DNA from: DATGZX01 sp035296965
Lineage (GTDB): Bacteria; Planctomycetota; Planctomycetia; Gemmatales; Gemmataceae
Length of the DNA: 10,737 bases
NCBI GenBank assembly: GCA_035296965.1
Contig: DATGZX010000374.1
Location: 1-10,737, forward strand
Direction of reading: 5' to 3'
The notes beneath the pieces were generated by a model that saw only the letters and a program-made list of their open reading frames with translations, had not been told where the DNA came from and made no database searches. Positions 1 to 8,068 of this stretch are shown here, piece by piece; within the stretch, counting starts at the first letter, position 1, and every line of letters begins with the position of its first letter. The translations under genes were made by a program, and so were the position numbers.

Positions 1-63
1 CTGGGCAGGCTGGACTCGGCGGAAATGCATCCGAACCTACGAGAGGTATGGGAGGAGGGGGCA
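1..63 (-). CDS. Possible 5' end of a minus-strand gene, cut by the window edge
   Basis: An ATG at 63-61 on the minus strand has a good Shine-Dalgarno sequence (TTGGAG, 9 nt upstream), and its frame stays open for 21 codons to the edge (MPPPPIPLVGSDAFPPSPAC). A candidate promoter at 248-219 lies upstream. The visible peptide is proline-rich and matches no family I know. It is too short to judge as coding; a chance ORF is possible. Confidence 0.25.
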
Positions 64-439
64 TGTGGATACACTCCAAAACAGAATCGTCTCGGAACGA
101 ACCCTTCGGTCTTTTGCGGGTTGCTCACTCGGGCGCGACAGGCCGCACCGTGATGTGCTCAGTTGGCTCTTTGGCAAACTTTCGGCATGCTCAAGCTGGG
201 CACCTTCTTGATTACCTTATCATGGTCAAGCCTGCTATTGCTTGTCAAATTAGAAACTGCACTTCCCGAAACTTTTAATAAGTCGACACTGATGGAGCGA
301 AGATCCACATCCGGCGAATTGGCCAATTGTCGTGAGGGCGAGAGAATCCGCGAGTGCGCATCTTTGTGGCAAGCTCACGGCGGCATGGATAACTCTGAGA
401 TCGTCTTGCCAACTATTGAAGCCGACGGTTGCCTGCCAA
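64..439. other. Intergenic region after the giant gene
   Basis: No reliable gene is seen. Two plus-strand frames (48-278 and 163-459) overlap in different phases and lack family similarity. The region contains a perfect 12-bp palindrome AATTGGCCAATT at 317-328 and the candidate promoter at 248-219. There is a 6-bp stem with a 15-nt loop around the stop codon of the giant gene (CCGACG 422-427 with CGTCGG 443-448), but no U-run follows it on the minus strand, so no intrinsic terminator can be called. Confidence 0.45.
219..248 (-). promoter_or_regulatory. Candidate promoter for a gene leaving the left edge
   Basis: On the minus strand TTGACA (248-243) is followed after 18 nt by CATGAT (224-219), a 4 of 6 match to TATAAT. 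It lies about 190 nt after the stop of the giant gene and upstream of a minus-strand ATG with SD at 63. The geometry equals that of the candidate operon promoter. Such matches also arise by chance. Confidence 0.25.
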
Positions 440-3400
440 TTACGTCGGACCAGCTATGACTAGCCGAGGCGCCTTGGATAATACCCGTGCTGAGAAATGC
501 CCCTCTCGTCCCTGCTTGTGCGGAAGGAACACGACGTCGTGAGAGCGGCGCAGGATTTCATTTAATTCATGCTTCACTACGCGCCGGCTCTCTTCCCGAT
601 TGTCCTGTGCATGCCATTCACCCAAGATGTGCTTTACACTTTCTAGCAGGCCTGCAGAAACGAGAGCTTGCAATATTGCCACCTCAGCTCCTTCGCAGTC
701 AAGTTTCAACAGGTCGCAGCTGGCGAGCCGCTTCGATCTCCACAGCTTGACTACTTCAAGGGCGCGAATCCGGATCGGAATGCTGCCCGGCTCAGGCCGG
801 CAACAGCTGCCTCCTCCACTGTTTCCACGAGCTTTGTCGATGACGCGATTGAAGGAAACTTCCTGAGTGTCCTCTGCCACGATTGCTGCTTCGACCGTCT
901 CAATCCGAGGATGGCTCGATACATTCTTCTGCAAGAGAGCGTAATTGTCTGGATCTGCCTCGCAAGCAATAATTCGCGCTTCCGGCCACGCTTCACTGGC
1001 CATCAAAGAAAAAGCGCCGATATGGGCCCCTATGTCCACTACAGTGCGAGGGGCCTCCTCAATGTCCGCTATCCCGTAAGCGTCGCGGCCGCAAACATCT
1101 TCCAAGATGGATTCGTCGACCGGGCCACGTGTATGAAAGGGCACACTGATAGTGCGGCCGCGAAGTCGAACCGTCTGGACTCGCACGCTCGGAGAATCCT
1201 TTGCTCTTGCCACGATCTTAGGCCGGGTTCCGTCCAAGTCGTTTAAATTCCTTGCCAGTGCCGAGGGCCTGTCCGCAGCCGGCAGCAGTTCCTGATAGCG
1301 CTTCCAAGCATCATTTGCTTCCCTCTCCTTTCCTACCCCCTGGAGAACATGGCCCAACTGCAGATAGGTGCCTGGAGAATCTGGCCGCTCCTGAAGGGAC
1401 CGCCCGTAGGCCTCCAATGCCAAGCTTGGGCGCCCCGTTCGCTGGTAGAGGGCTCCGAGATTGTGGTGGACAGCGCCATCGTGCGGAGTAAGTTCCGCAA
1501 GCTTCTTCAATGCACCTTCCGCTTCCCGCTCTGGACCATGCTCAAACAGGAAACGAGATCGTGCCTGCCGGACGCCCACGGCGTTTGGGAACTCCCTACC
1601 GGCTTGATCCAAGGTGCTTCTGGCTCCAGCAAGATCGCCGCGGCGAGCAAGTACCTGGCCGAGAAGAACGAGACCCTCGCCCCGCAAATGCGGCTCCTCT
1701 TGGAGCCGCTGAGCAAGCTCGAATGCCCCGTCCAGTTTCTCCTGCTTCAAAAGAGTCTCGCCCAGGCCCTGCCAGCCGGCCCGATAGCGCGGCATATCAT
1801 TCGTCACCTTTCGCCACTCTTCTTCCGCTCTGGCCAGATTCCCCATGTCTTCGTAAACGACTGCCAGGTTCTGCCGTGTCTTGAATCCAGAGATACCCCG
1901 ATCCATGCTGCTCAAATAACGCTCGTCGCTCCCCCGAAGGACATCCTCATACCGTTCTGCCGCTTCTTGCAAACGACCGGATTCCTGTAGCAGCAGGGCC
2001 TTGCGAAAGCGCAACTCCAGGTCGCTGGGGAATCGGCTGAGACCCTCTTCGCATGCTTCGCGTGCCGCGGCCTGGTTCCCTAACTGACTAGCTGTATAGA
2101 CTAGCAATGCGTAAGCCTTGCGAAGATGCGACTCCTCCGGACCGGAAACCGCGATCGACCGACGCAGAAAACTCATGGCTTCGGGGAACTGCTTGAGGTC
2201 CGCGTAGGTCATTCCCAAATTGAAGAGCGTGAAAGGCTCATTGGGGTTGTCCGCCAGTTCCAGTTCAAGAAGGTGCAAATCGCGAATCTTTTTTCGCTCC
2301 TGGCCTTCCGGGCTATGGTCATAGCCGGAATGGACGACGAAGATGTCCGTTGCAACCACTTCGCCACCTGCGTGCCGGATCGGGCGCAACACTTGCTCGT
2401 GTATTCGCCGCTCGAATCGAAGCTCCGGCAAGTTTCGGAAGAGCTTTACGTGGTCGACTACTGTTACGTCGGTCTCGCCGTCCTCTCCCGCTCCGGGGCA
2501 ATGCACTTGCATGATGAAGCCGTAGATAGACGGGTCCACGGGCTGCTGCATCAAATCGCGAAGTTTACGCCCGTTATCGGCATCCATCGTATCATCGGAG
2601 TCCATCCAAAAGATCCATTCACCCCGCGCGTGGCGAATCGACTCATTGCGGGCCGCGGCAAAACTATCGCACCAGGGAAAATCATAGACCCGTGCACCCA
2701 GCCGCTTGGCAATGGCGGGCGTCTCGTCTTTGGAACCAGTGTCGACAACGACCATCTCGTCCACCCAGGGCTTGATGCTGGTAAGGCAAGCTTCGATTGT
2801 GCGCGCATTGTCTCGAACAATCATGCAAAGTGAGACCTGTACGCGCTCCCGCTCGAGTAATAAGCCTCCTCCGGGAGGCGCCCGAATCCTAAAGGCACGG
2901 GAATACGGTTTCCTCACGGACTGAGCGGCTGGAGGTTTCGATTGCTGCGCCGGCGCAGTTGTCATCCACTTGTCCCGATAAAGCCGCTCGTTACGCTGCA
3001 TCAATTCCCGGAAGTCGACGCCCGCACCGACAAATGTCCGACCACCGAAATGGTGCACGAAGGCATCCTGGGCGATCATTGCCTTGAAGCCGGCTTGGGC
3101 GGCGCGCCTGCAGTAATCGTCATCTTCATAGCTGCCGACGCCAAATTGCTCGTCGAAGAGACCAATGGTGTCGATCACTTCACGCCGGATGAGAAGGCAG
3201 AAGCCGATCAGGCGATTCGTTTCGCTGAGGCCCTGGTTGTTCGCTTTCCCCCAGTCCCAGGCGAAGCCGTCCAGACCGATCAGATCCTGGTAAGTGACTG
3301 AAACCTGCTGCTCGCTGCCGACAAAGTTTGAGCAGGGCCCCACCAGTCCGATCTTTGCATCGCTATGAAGAGCGCGCAGCAGACGCCGGAGCCAGCCGGT

Positions 3401-5329
3401 GGTGAGCAGAGTATCGTTGTTCAGGAGCAGGATTTGGCGGCCCGACGCTATTTGGATTCCTTGATTGACCGCCGCCGGGAATCCCCGATTATCGGGATTG
3501 CTGATGACCTTGGCGCCCTTGAGCGACCGGAAATACTCCGCCGTCCCGTCGGTGGAGCCGTTGTCCACCAAGATCAGCTCGTAAGGCTCGTCCGTGTAAT
3601 GGCGAATGCTGTCGATGCACAGCCGGGTGTAGGCCAGTTGGTCATGGGCCAAGATGATGATCGAAGTAAGACCGTAATCCTCGAATGGGACGGGAACCGC
3701 CCGCATCAGATACTGGATGGCGCAGCACTCTTGCGCCTCTTCGGGCGGCAGCCCTGTGACTTGCAACGGGCCGATGCGTACTTCCCCGCTCTCGGCTCGC
3801 TTCAGGTTGTCTTGGTCATCGCCGGAAGGAATCAAGTAGATGTCCTGCACAGCAAAGCCAGCCCGATAGAAGAGTTTCTCCGCTTCCCGGCGCGTGTAAA
3901 AACGCAACGAGTCACCGCCGAGAGCCTCGATTGCCGGGAAGGGCCAGTGTCCAGCCAAGAGCGCACGGACGACGTTGTGATGCCGCACATTCGCAATCTT
4001 TGCGACCAGCTGACCGTCCGGGTTCAACCAGCCTCGGGCCTTCCTGAGTAGTCCTGCTGGATCACGCAGGCCTTCCAAGACTCCATCACAGACAATGGCA
4101 TCAAAGGCACTGGCAGTTAGGTTGCCATTCATCATCTTTCCATCGGCAACCACGACCTGCTCGAATCGGCTGCGCGCTCCTGGAACCGGAGATTCGAGAA
4201 TCTCGATCTGAGTCACTTCTCCAGCTTGACGCTTTTGAATGGCCTCGCGGTGGCCGCTGTTCCCGTGAGCAATTTCTAGGATCTTGCCCGCGAAGCGAGG
4301 GATAAGGTCGAGAATGTCCGTCACCGCGCCGGGTGCTGACGGGGCTTGCGCCCCACCGCCCTCTGAGGGACCGGGAGTGGATTGCGCCGCAGGATGATCG
4401 CCTGCCGCCGAAGGCTGTTCTGTCGTCTCTTTCTCAGACGAAGCATTGCCGAACGGCATCTTTTGATCAAGCGGCACTGGTTTCCCCTTGGCAAGCCCCC
4501 GCGCAACCTCCCGCAGGAGCAGCTCGATGCGGTGGCGGTAGGTATCCTTGGCGAGCACTTCCTCACGGCCGCGCGCCGCGATCTGCTCGCGAACCGTCTC
4601 TCGGGCCAGGTAGAAACCCACTTTGTCCATCAACTCGTGCGCGTCCCGGTAGGTCGCCAGATGCGTGCCGTCGCGGAACATGTCGCCCTGGCCATTATCC
4701 TCCAGGTCGTTGGTCAGGAGGAGCGAGCCGCAGGCCAATGCCTCAAACACTCGCATATTGATGTCGTTGCGAATGCTGCGGTTGAAGACGATCCGCGAGG
4801 CCGAATAGGTTCTTGCCATCTCCTCGAAGAACCGCTGGCCCACAAAGTGGTTGCGAAAGCGTCGCTGGAGCAGATCCAACAGCTCTGCGCGCGGGCCTGG
4901 GAAGACATGACCGACGAAGCAGAAATCCAACGTCTTAGGCACGTCGTGCTTGCGATGAATTTCCGGGTCGCAGGCCAGGGGCAGCCAGCAAGCCGTCTCG
5001 ATCCCGACATCCTGCATCTGGTCGGCGCCGTCGCGCTGGGCAGTGAATATGAAGTCAAAGTCGCGCGCCCGGCCCAGGCACCAGTCCGGATTCAGATGCG
5101 TGTCGATGGCCCACCAGGCGCAAGGACGCAGATCCGTGGGCAGCCTGTACTCAAGGCCGTCGTCGATATTCAGATAGAGGTCAAAGCCTTGCCTCGGAAC
5201 CTGATTCAGCTCCGATGGCAGAAAATGCTTGACCGTCACCAGTTTTTGCAGCGCCCGCAGGCAATAGCCGCCCGTGGTATCGGGTCGCACTTGGTTGTCG
5301 AAGATGATCGCGACGCTCAGCAGAGACAT
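440..5329 (-). CDS. Giant multidomain glycosyltransferase/methyltransferase fusion (CgeB-type GT, MT, GT2, GT2-TPR, FkbM)
   Basis: Predicted cytosolic enzyme of 1,629 residues that probably adds several sugars and methyl groups to one glycan. I chose the ATG at 5329 because GAGG lies 6 nt upstream; the in-frame ATG at 5341 has no SD. Modules in order: residues 1-280 CgeB-like GT-B transferase (FCFVGHV about 136, EALACGSLLLTND about 196); 290-335 Pro/Ala/Ser-rich linker; 336-500 class I methyltransferase with a degenerate SAM loop; 555-790 GT2 (DNGSTDGT, NND 637-639, YEDDDYC from 734); 832-1010 second GT2 (VDTGSKDET, DSDD 910-913, RRIHEQV about 974); 1015-1365 TPR array; 1385-1620 FkbM methyltransferase (VDIGAHIGAFS 1431-1441, CEADP, LLKLDCEGAE 1540-1549). 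No signal peptide or membrane segment is seen. It is the last gene of the run, 55 nt after the small GT2 gene. The domain calls are solid; donor, acceptor and product are unknown. Confidence 0.93.
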   Translation of the reverse strand: MSLLSVAIIFDNQVRPDTTGGYCLRALQKLVTVKHFLPSELNQVPRQGFDLYLNIDDGLEYRLPTDLRPCAWWAIDTHLNPDWCLGRARDFDFIFTAQRDGADQMQDVGIETACWLPLACDPEIHRKHDVPKTLDFCFVGHVFPGPRAELLDLLQRRFRNHFVGQRFFEEMARTYSASRIVFNRSIRNDINMRVFEALACGSLLLTNDLEDNGQGDMFRDGTHLATYRDAHELMDKVGFYLARETVREQIAARGREEVLAKDTYRHRIELLLREVARGLAKGKPVPLDQKMPFGNASSEKETTEQPSAAGDHPAAQSTPGPSEGGGAQAPSAPGAVTDILDLIPRFAGKILEIAHGNSGHREAIQKRQAGEVTQIEILESPVPGARSRFEQVVVADGKMMNGNLTASAFDAIVCDGVLEGLRDPAGLLRKARGWLNPDGQLVAKIANVRHHNVVRALLAGHWPFPAIEALGGDSLRFYTRREAEKLFYRAGFAVQDIYLIPSGDDQDNLKRAESGEVRIGPLQVTGLPPEEAQECCAIQYLMRAVPVPFEDYGLTSIIILAHDQLAYTRLCIDSIRHYTDEPYELILVDNGSTDGTAEYFRSLKGAKVISNPDNRGFPAAVNQGIQIASGRQILLLNNDTLLTTGWLRRLLRALHSDAKIGLVGPCSNFVGSEQQVSVTYQDLIGLDGFAWDWGKANNQGLSETNRLIGFCLLIRREVIDTIGLFDEQFGVGSYEDDDYCRRAAQAGFKAMIAQDAFVHHFGGRTFVGAGVDFRELMQRNERLYRDKWMTTAPAQQSKPPAAQSVRKPYSRAFRIRAPPGGGLLLERERVQVSLCMIVRDNARTIEACLTSIKPWVDEMVVVDTGSKDETPAIAKRLGARVYDFPWCDSFAAARNESIRHARGEWIFWMDSDDTMDADNGRKLRDLMQQPVDPSIYGFIMQVHCPGAGEDGETDVTVVDHVKLFRNLPELRFERRIHEQVLRPIRHAGGEVVATDIFVVHSGYDHSPEGQERKKIRDLHLLELELADNPNEPFTLFNLGMTYADLKQFPEAMSFLRRSIAVSGPEESHLRKAYALLVYTASQLGNQAAAREACEEGLSRFPSDLELRFRKALLLQESGRLQEAAERYEDVLRGSDERYLSSMDRGISGFKTRQNLAVVYEDMGNLARAEEEWRKVTNDMPRYRAGWQGLGETLLKQEKLDGAFELAQRLQEEPHLRGEGLVLLGQVLARRGDLAGARSTLDQAGREFPNAVGVRQARSRFLFEHGPEREAEGALKKLAELTPHDGAVHHNLGALYQRTGRPSLALEAYGRSLQERPDSPGTYLQLGHVLQGVGKEREANDAWKRYQELLPAADRPSALARNLNDLDGTRPKIVARAKDSPSVRVQTVRLRGRTISVPFHTRGPVDESILEDVCGRDAYGIADIEEAPRTVVDIGAHIGAFSLMASEAWPEARIIACEADPDNYALLQKNVSSHPRIETVEAAIVAEDTQEVSFNRVIDKARGNSGGGSCCRPEPGSIPIRIRALEVVKLWRSKRLASCDLLKLDCEGAEVAILQALVSAGLLESVKHILGEWHAQDNREESRRVVKHELNEILRRSHDVVFLPHKQGREGHFSARVLSKAPRLVIAGPT

Positions 5330-5384
5330 AGGGCACCTCATCGCCAGGACAATCGGGCCAAATTTCCTCGATGGAGATCTGTGT

Positions 5385-6062
5385 CTATCGGGATTTGTGC
5401 GTGATTCTTCTCAACGAATGAAACAGCTCCGGCACGTGAGCCGGGTCGGGGTAAAAGTATCCCTCCCCCCGCACTTTGGAGGGCTTAGCCAAGCCATCCT
5501 TTACCAGACGCTCGTACCGGGTCTTGAAATCAATGTCGTCGCCGCCATAGCGGCCGCAGAAGCGCTCCTTGTAGCCGCCTAAACGTTCGAAGAGCTGCTT
5601 GCGGATCACATAGGAGTTACAATGCACGCTCGGGGTATCGTCTTTCAGGCCGTGCTCCAACAACACCTGCCGCTCGGTAACAATCGCTCCTCCTTCATTC
5701 AGTATGCCAGGACGGCGCGTCCAAAAGAGCTGGTCGCCGGCGAATTCCAAGGCGACATTCAAAATGTCCGCCGTGACGATATGATCGATATCAAAGAACA
5801 ACAGTTTCGGCGCCTGGGCCAGTGTCGCACCAATGTTGCGAGCCCGGGGCTGCGTCCATGGCCGGCGATCATGCGTGCAGTGCAACGTGAAATCGAACGT
5901 CTTGTTGACCGAGGCGCAGGTTTCTTCCAGGGAAGGTGTGCTGCCGTCATCGACCAGGATCAATTCGCATTCGGGCGTGAGCACATGCTCCAGGTGCAAT
6001 AGCTGCCTGCGTACGACTTCGTACGATTCCAGGACAGCCACGATCAGGCTCAGCTTTTTCAT
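5385..6062 (-). CDS. Small family 2 glycosyltransferase (GT-A)
   Basis: A 225-residue predicted glycosyltransferase that should transfer a sugar from a nucleotide-sugar donor in the cytosol. The N-terminus (KKLSLIVAVLESYEVVRRQL, then ELILVDDGSTPS at about 33-44) is the usual GT2 nucleotide-binding beginning. DIDH at 91-94 is the likely metal-binding DxD motif. GGYKERFCGRYGGDDIDFK at about 162-180 resembles the acceptor-side GGxDxD/E motif of the galactosyltransferase-like C-terminal domain (Glyco_transf_7C type), with Asp residues that could include the catalytic base. It is short for a GT2 enzyme but has both halves of the fold and no membrane helices. The ATG at 6062 lies 23 nt after the stop of the preceding gene; the SD is weak (GAG, 8 nt away), so translation may depend on coupling. 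The sugar specificity cannot be read from the sequence. Confidence 0.92.
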   Translation of the reverse strand: MKKLSLIVAVLESYEVVRRQLLHLEHVLTPECELILVDDGSTPSLEETCASVNKTFDFTLHCTHDRRPWTQPRARNIGATLAQAPKLLFFDIDHIVTADILNVALEFAGDQLFWTRRPGILNEGGAIVTERQVLLEHGLKDDTPSVHCNSYVIRKQLFERLGGYKERFCGRYGGDDIDFKTRYERLVKDGLAKPSKVRGEGYFYPDPAHVPELFHSLRRITHKSR

Positions 6063-6085
6063 GCCGATCTCACTGGGGAAAAGCT

Positions 6086-7135
6086 TCAGCGCAGTGCCCG
6101 TGCGTGCCTTGTTTCAGGCTTACGATCTCTGTGACCAGTCGGGAGGAGTCTCTCGAGACATGGAAAACGAGATAGTGCTTCTTCCAACACCGATCGAGCC
6201 AGGGAGTCCTTCCCGAAATAAAGATGCTGGGCAGCTTGATCGACCACTGCCTCCAAAGCATCCAGGTCGGCCTCCTTTGGGATCTCCAGCTCCGCCATCA
6301 TGCCGAACCGAAATCTCTCCGAAGGCGCAGGGATCGATATGCTTCGTGCCCGACAGAGGCGGACGAAGAGTTCGTGGTGATCCTGAGCCCACCGGTCCCA
6401 CGTGCGCTCTCGCACAAGTTCGTTGCTTTTTGACTTGGCTTCGTGACAGGCAGTCACCAGCCTCGTCAGTGCCTCTATGTCCCCTGCGGGATAGCGGAGG
6501 ATCGCGGGATTCTCGGGAAACTCCGGCACCATGCCAACGGTTTCTGGGGCGATGACCGGCTTGCCCATGGCGAGCCCCTCCAGAAGGCACAGAGGGCCGC
6601 CCTCGACCGTGGCCGGAATGAGCACATAATCGATGCGCTGATAGACGTCACGAAGCTGCGCTTCGGGAACCCGCCCGTCGGTTACCACGATTTCGAGGAA
6701 AGACAGCCGCCCAATCGCCTCGACCAGATGTTTGCCCTTGCGCGGGTGGTCCAACCGGCCGATGACCCCAAGTACGAGCCGTGGCCGGTACTGGTAGTAA
6801 TCAAAGCCCATAGGGATATGCGCAACATTTTCGACCCCCTGCGCCGTCAGCCAGTCGGCATAGATTTTGGCCATGCAGACGCAACAATCCACCTGGCCAG
6901 CGCGCTCAAGAAACTGCTGGCTCTCGTCAAGATGCGTGAAAAACGCGATGTCCACGAGACCGCTCGGCCCTGCGAGAAGCGCATAGTTCATGTAATAAAC
7001 GATTTGGGCAGAACCTGTGGGCCGAGGTTTCCACGGAACAAACTCCGAATAAGGAATCTTGGCGGCAAGCTTCCTGGCCAGGCGCTCCAGGACCCAGTTG
7101 TCCGTCGGTCCCACGATTTGAACCAAAGCATCCAT
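6086..7135 (-). CDS. Family 4 glycosyltransferase (GT-B) with TPR-like C-terminal tail
   Basis: A 349-residue retaining-type GT4 glycosyltransferase. The C-terminal Rossmann half starts near residue 121 with LVLGVIGRLDHPRKGKHLVE, and the EX7E donor-binding motif is E178-E186 within VEGGPLCLLEGLAMGKPVIA. The N-terminal half (VQIVGPTDNWVLERLARKL onward) is shorter and diverged, as is common on the acceptor side. After the catalytic domain, residues about 265-335 are helical, and LYFGKDSLARSVLEEALSRF reads like one TPR unit. The frame can begin with TTG at 7138, but I chose the next codon, ATG at 7135, because AAGGA sits 7 nt upstream of it. It follows the previous gene after 81 nt and precedes the small GT2 gene by 23 nt. 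There is no signal peptide or membrane segment. The family is certain; the donor sugar is unknown. Confidence 0.93.
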   Translation of the reverse strand: MDALVQIVGPTDNWVLERLARKLAAKIPYSEFVPWKPRPTGSAQIVYYMNYALLAGPSGLVDIAFFTHLDESQQFLERAGQVDCCVCMAKIYADWLTAQGVENVAHIPMGFDYYQYRPRLVLGVIGRLDHPRKGKHLVEAIGRLSFLEIVVTDGRVPEAQLRDVYQRIDYVLIPATVEGGPLCLLEGLAMGKPVIAPETVGMVPEFPENPAILRYPAGDIEALTRLVTACHEAKSKSNELVRERTWDRWAQDHHELFVRLCRARSISIPAPSERFRFGMMAELEIPKEADLDALEAVVDQAAQHLYFGKDSLARSVLEEALSRFPCLERLLPTGHRDRKPETRHARALR

Positions 7136-7216
7136 CAACTATTCCTTAAGCTGCAGCCCAACGAAGAATGCAGAATTGGCGAACTCTCCTGCTCACGGCT
7201 CCGAAACTTGCAGGCT

Positions 7217-8068
7217 TCATTCGGGCCGCAAAGGCTTCAAGGCCCTCCTTCGCTCCGGCCGGTATTGTTCACCCATATTCCAGGGTTGTTCGATTCGGTC
7301 TTCCAGCCGGTCACAGCAGCCATACTTGGGAATCGATGCGACGAATAGGTCTTCCGGGCGCTCCACCCGAAAAGGCAATCCCGTACGGTGCTGGTTCTCT
7401 GCCCAGTGGCTTCGATATAGCGTGTGCGTTCCATTCGCTTGGTACCAGTTCAGGTCGGTCGTGAAGACCTTGTAATGCAACAGGATGGGATGGAAGGGCG
7501 CAAGGGAACGGGTCCCGTGCGGATGCACCGAGCCATGCGTCGTCTCATCCCAGGAAACGCTTGCCCCATTGCGATAGAGCCGATCTTCGCGCCAAGGCAA
7601 TCCGGTACCGCTGTAGTTCCAGTGGTAATGGCGAATGCGTTGGCGCAATGGGAGGCTCACACGTTGCTGCCAGTCAGCCAGCTCACTGGGATGCGGATAG
7701 AAATGGAGGCTGTACCATGAGACCTGATCGTAGCCATTTCGCACCGCTTCCTGGGCGATCTTACGAGGGTCGTGGTAGCAGAACTCGTCGGCGTGGCAGC
7801 ACATGACCCAATTATCGACGCCGAAGCGTCGAACTATTTCCCGGTGCACCACGCGCCGCAGCCCATGATCCGTTTTCTGCACGACGCCGGCTTCGCGTTC
7901 ATGGACGTAGACAAGCCGCTCAGCAAAAGCGCCGGCGATACGAGCTGTGGCATCGGATTGCGACCCATCCAGGCAAATAACGGCGTCATAGAGCCGGAGC
8001 TGCTCGCGACACCACTCCGCAAAAATGGCTTCGTCATCTTTCGTGATCAGCAGGCCGTAGATCTTCAT
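7217..8068 (-). CDS. GT2-like glycosyltransferase with HADEF motif
   Basis: A 283-residue protein related to the compact GT2-like transferases (Glyco_tranf_2_4 type). The N-terminus (MKIYGLLITKDDEAIFAEWC) and VICLDGSQSDATARI at about 30-44 form the GT-A nucleotide-binding part, with LDGSQSD replacing the usual VDxGSxD. HADEF at 92-96 stands where the DxD metal site is expected. The C-terminal half is rich in His, Trp and Tyr (HFYPHPSELADW, HYHWNYSG, HGSVHPHG) and probably forms the acceptor site. I chose the ATG at 8068 rather than the GTG immediately before it: AGGGG lies 6 nt upstream of the ATG, and the ATG overlaps the stop of the preceding gene as TGATG, a classical coupling junction. 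No membrane segment is present. It may act on a sugar or a peptide-linked acceptor; nothing in the sequence decides. Confidence 0.88.
   Translation of the reverse strand: MKIYGLLITKDDEAIFAEWCREQLRLYDAVICLDGSQSDATARIAGAFAERLVYVHEREAGVVQKTDHGLRRVVHREIVRRFGVDNWVMCCHADEFCYHDPRKIAQEAVRNGYDQVSWYSLHFYPHPSELADWQQRVSLPLRQRIRHYHWNYSGTGLPWREDRLYRNGASVSWDETTHGSVHPHGTRSLAPFHPILLHYKVFTTDLNWYQANGTHTLYRSHWAENQHRTGLPFRVERPEDLFVASIPKYGCCDRLEDRIEQPWNMGEQYRPERRRALKPLRPE

Noticed and set aside
1..153. Plus-strand frame open from the left edge to a TGA at 151, a possible gene tail
   Set aside because: Fifty codons of unremarkable composition with no motif; it conflicts with the better-signalled minus-strand start at 63.
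422..448. Hairpin CCGACG/CGTCGG around the stop of the giant gene, considered as a terminator
   Set aside because: The stem is only 6 bp, the loop is 15 nt and no U-run follows in the direction of transcription.
2126..2833. Plus-strand open frame of 235 codons, with another at 3365-4051
   Set aside because: Both are antisense to well-supported GT2 and methyltransferase modules and show no domain pattern.
4382..5404. Plus-strand open frame of 340 codons
   Set aside because: It lies antisense to the CgeB-type domain of the giant gene. Its translation has no recognisable motifs, while the minus strand carries clear ones; it is a by-product of the codon use of the real gene.
6443..7348. Plus-strand open frame of 301 codons
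   Set aside because: It is antisense to the second GT4 gene and runs across the intergenic gap into the next gene; no family features are present.
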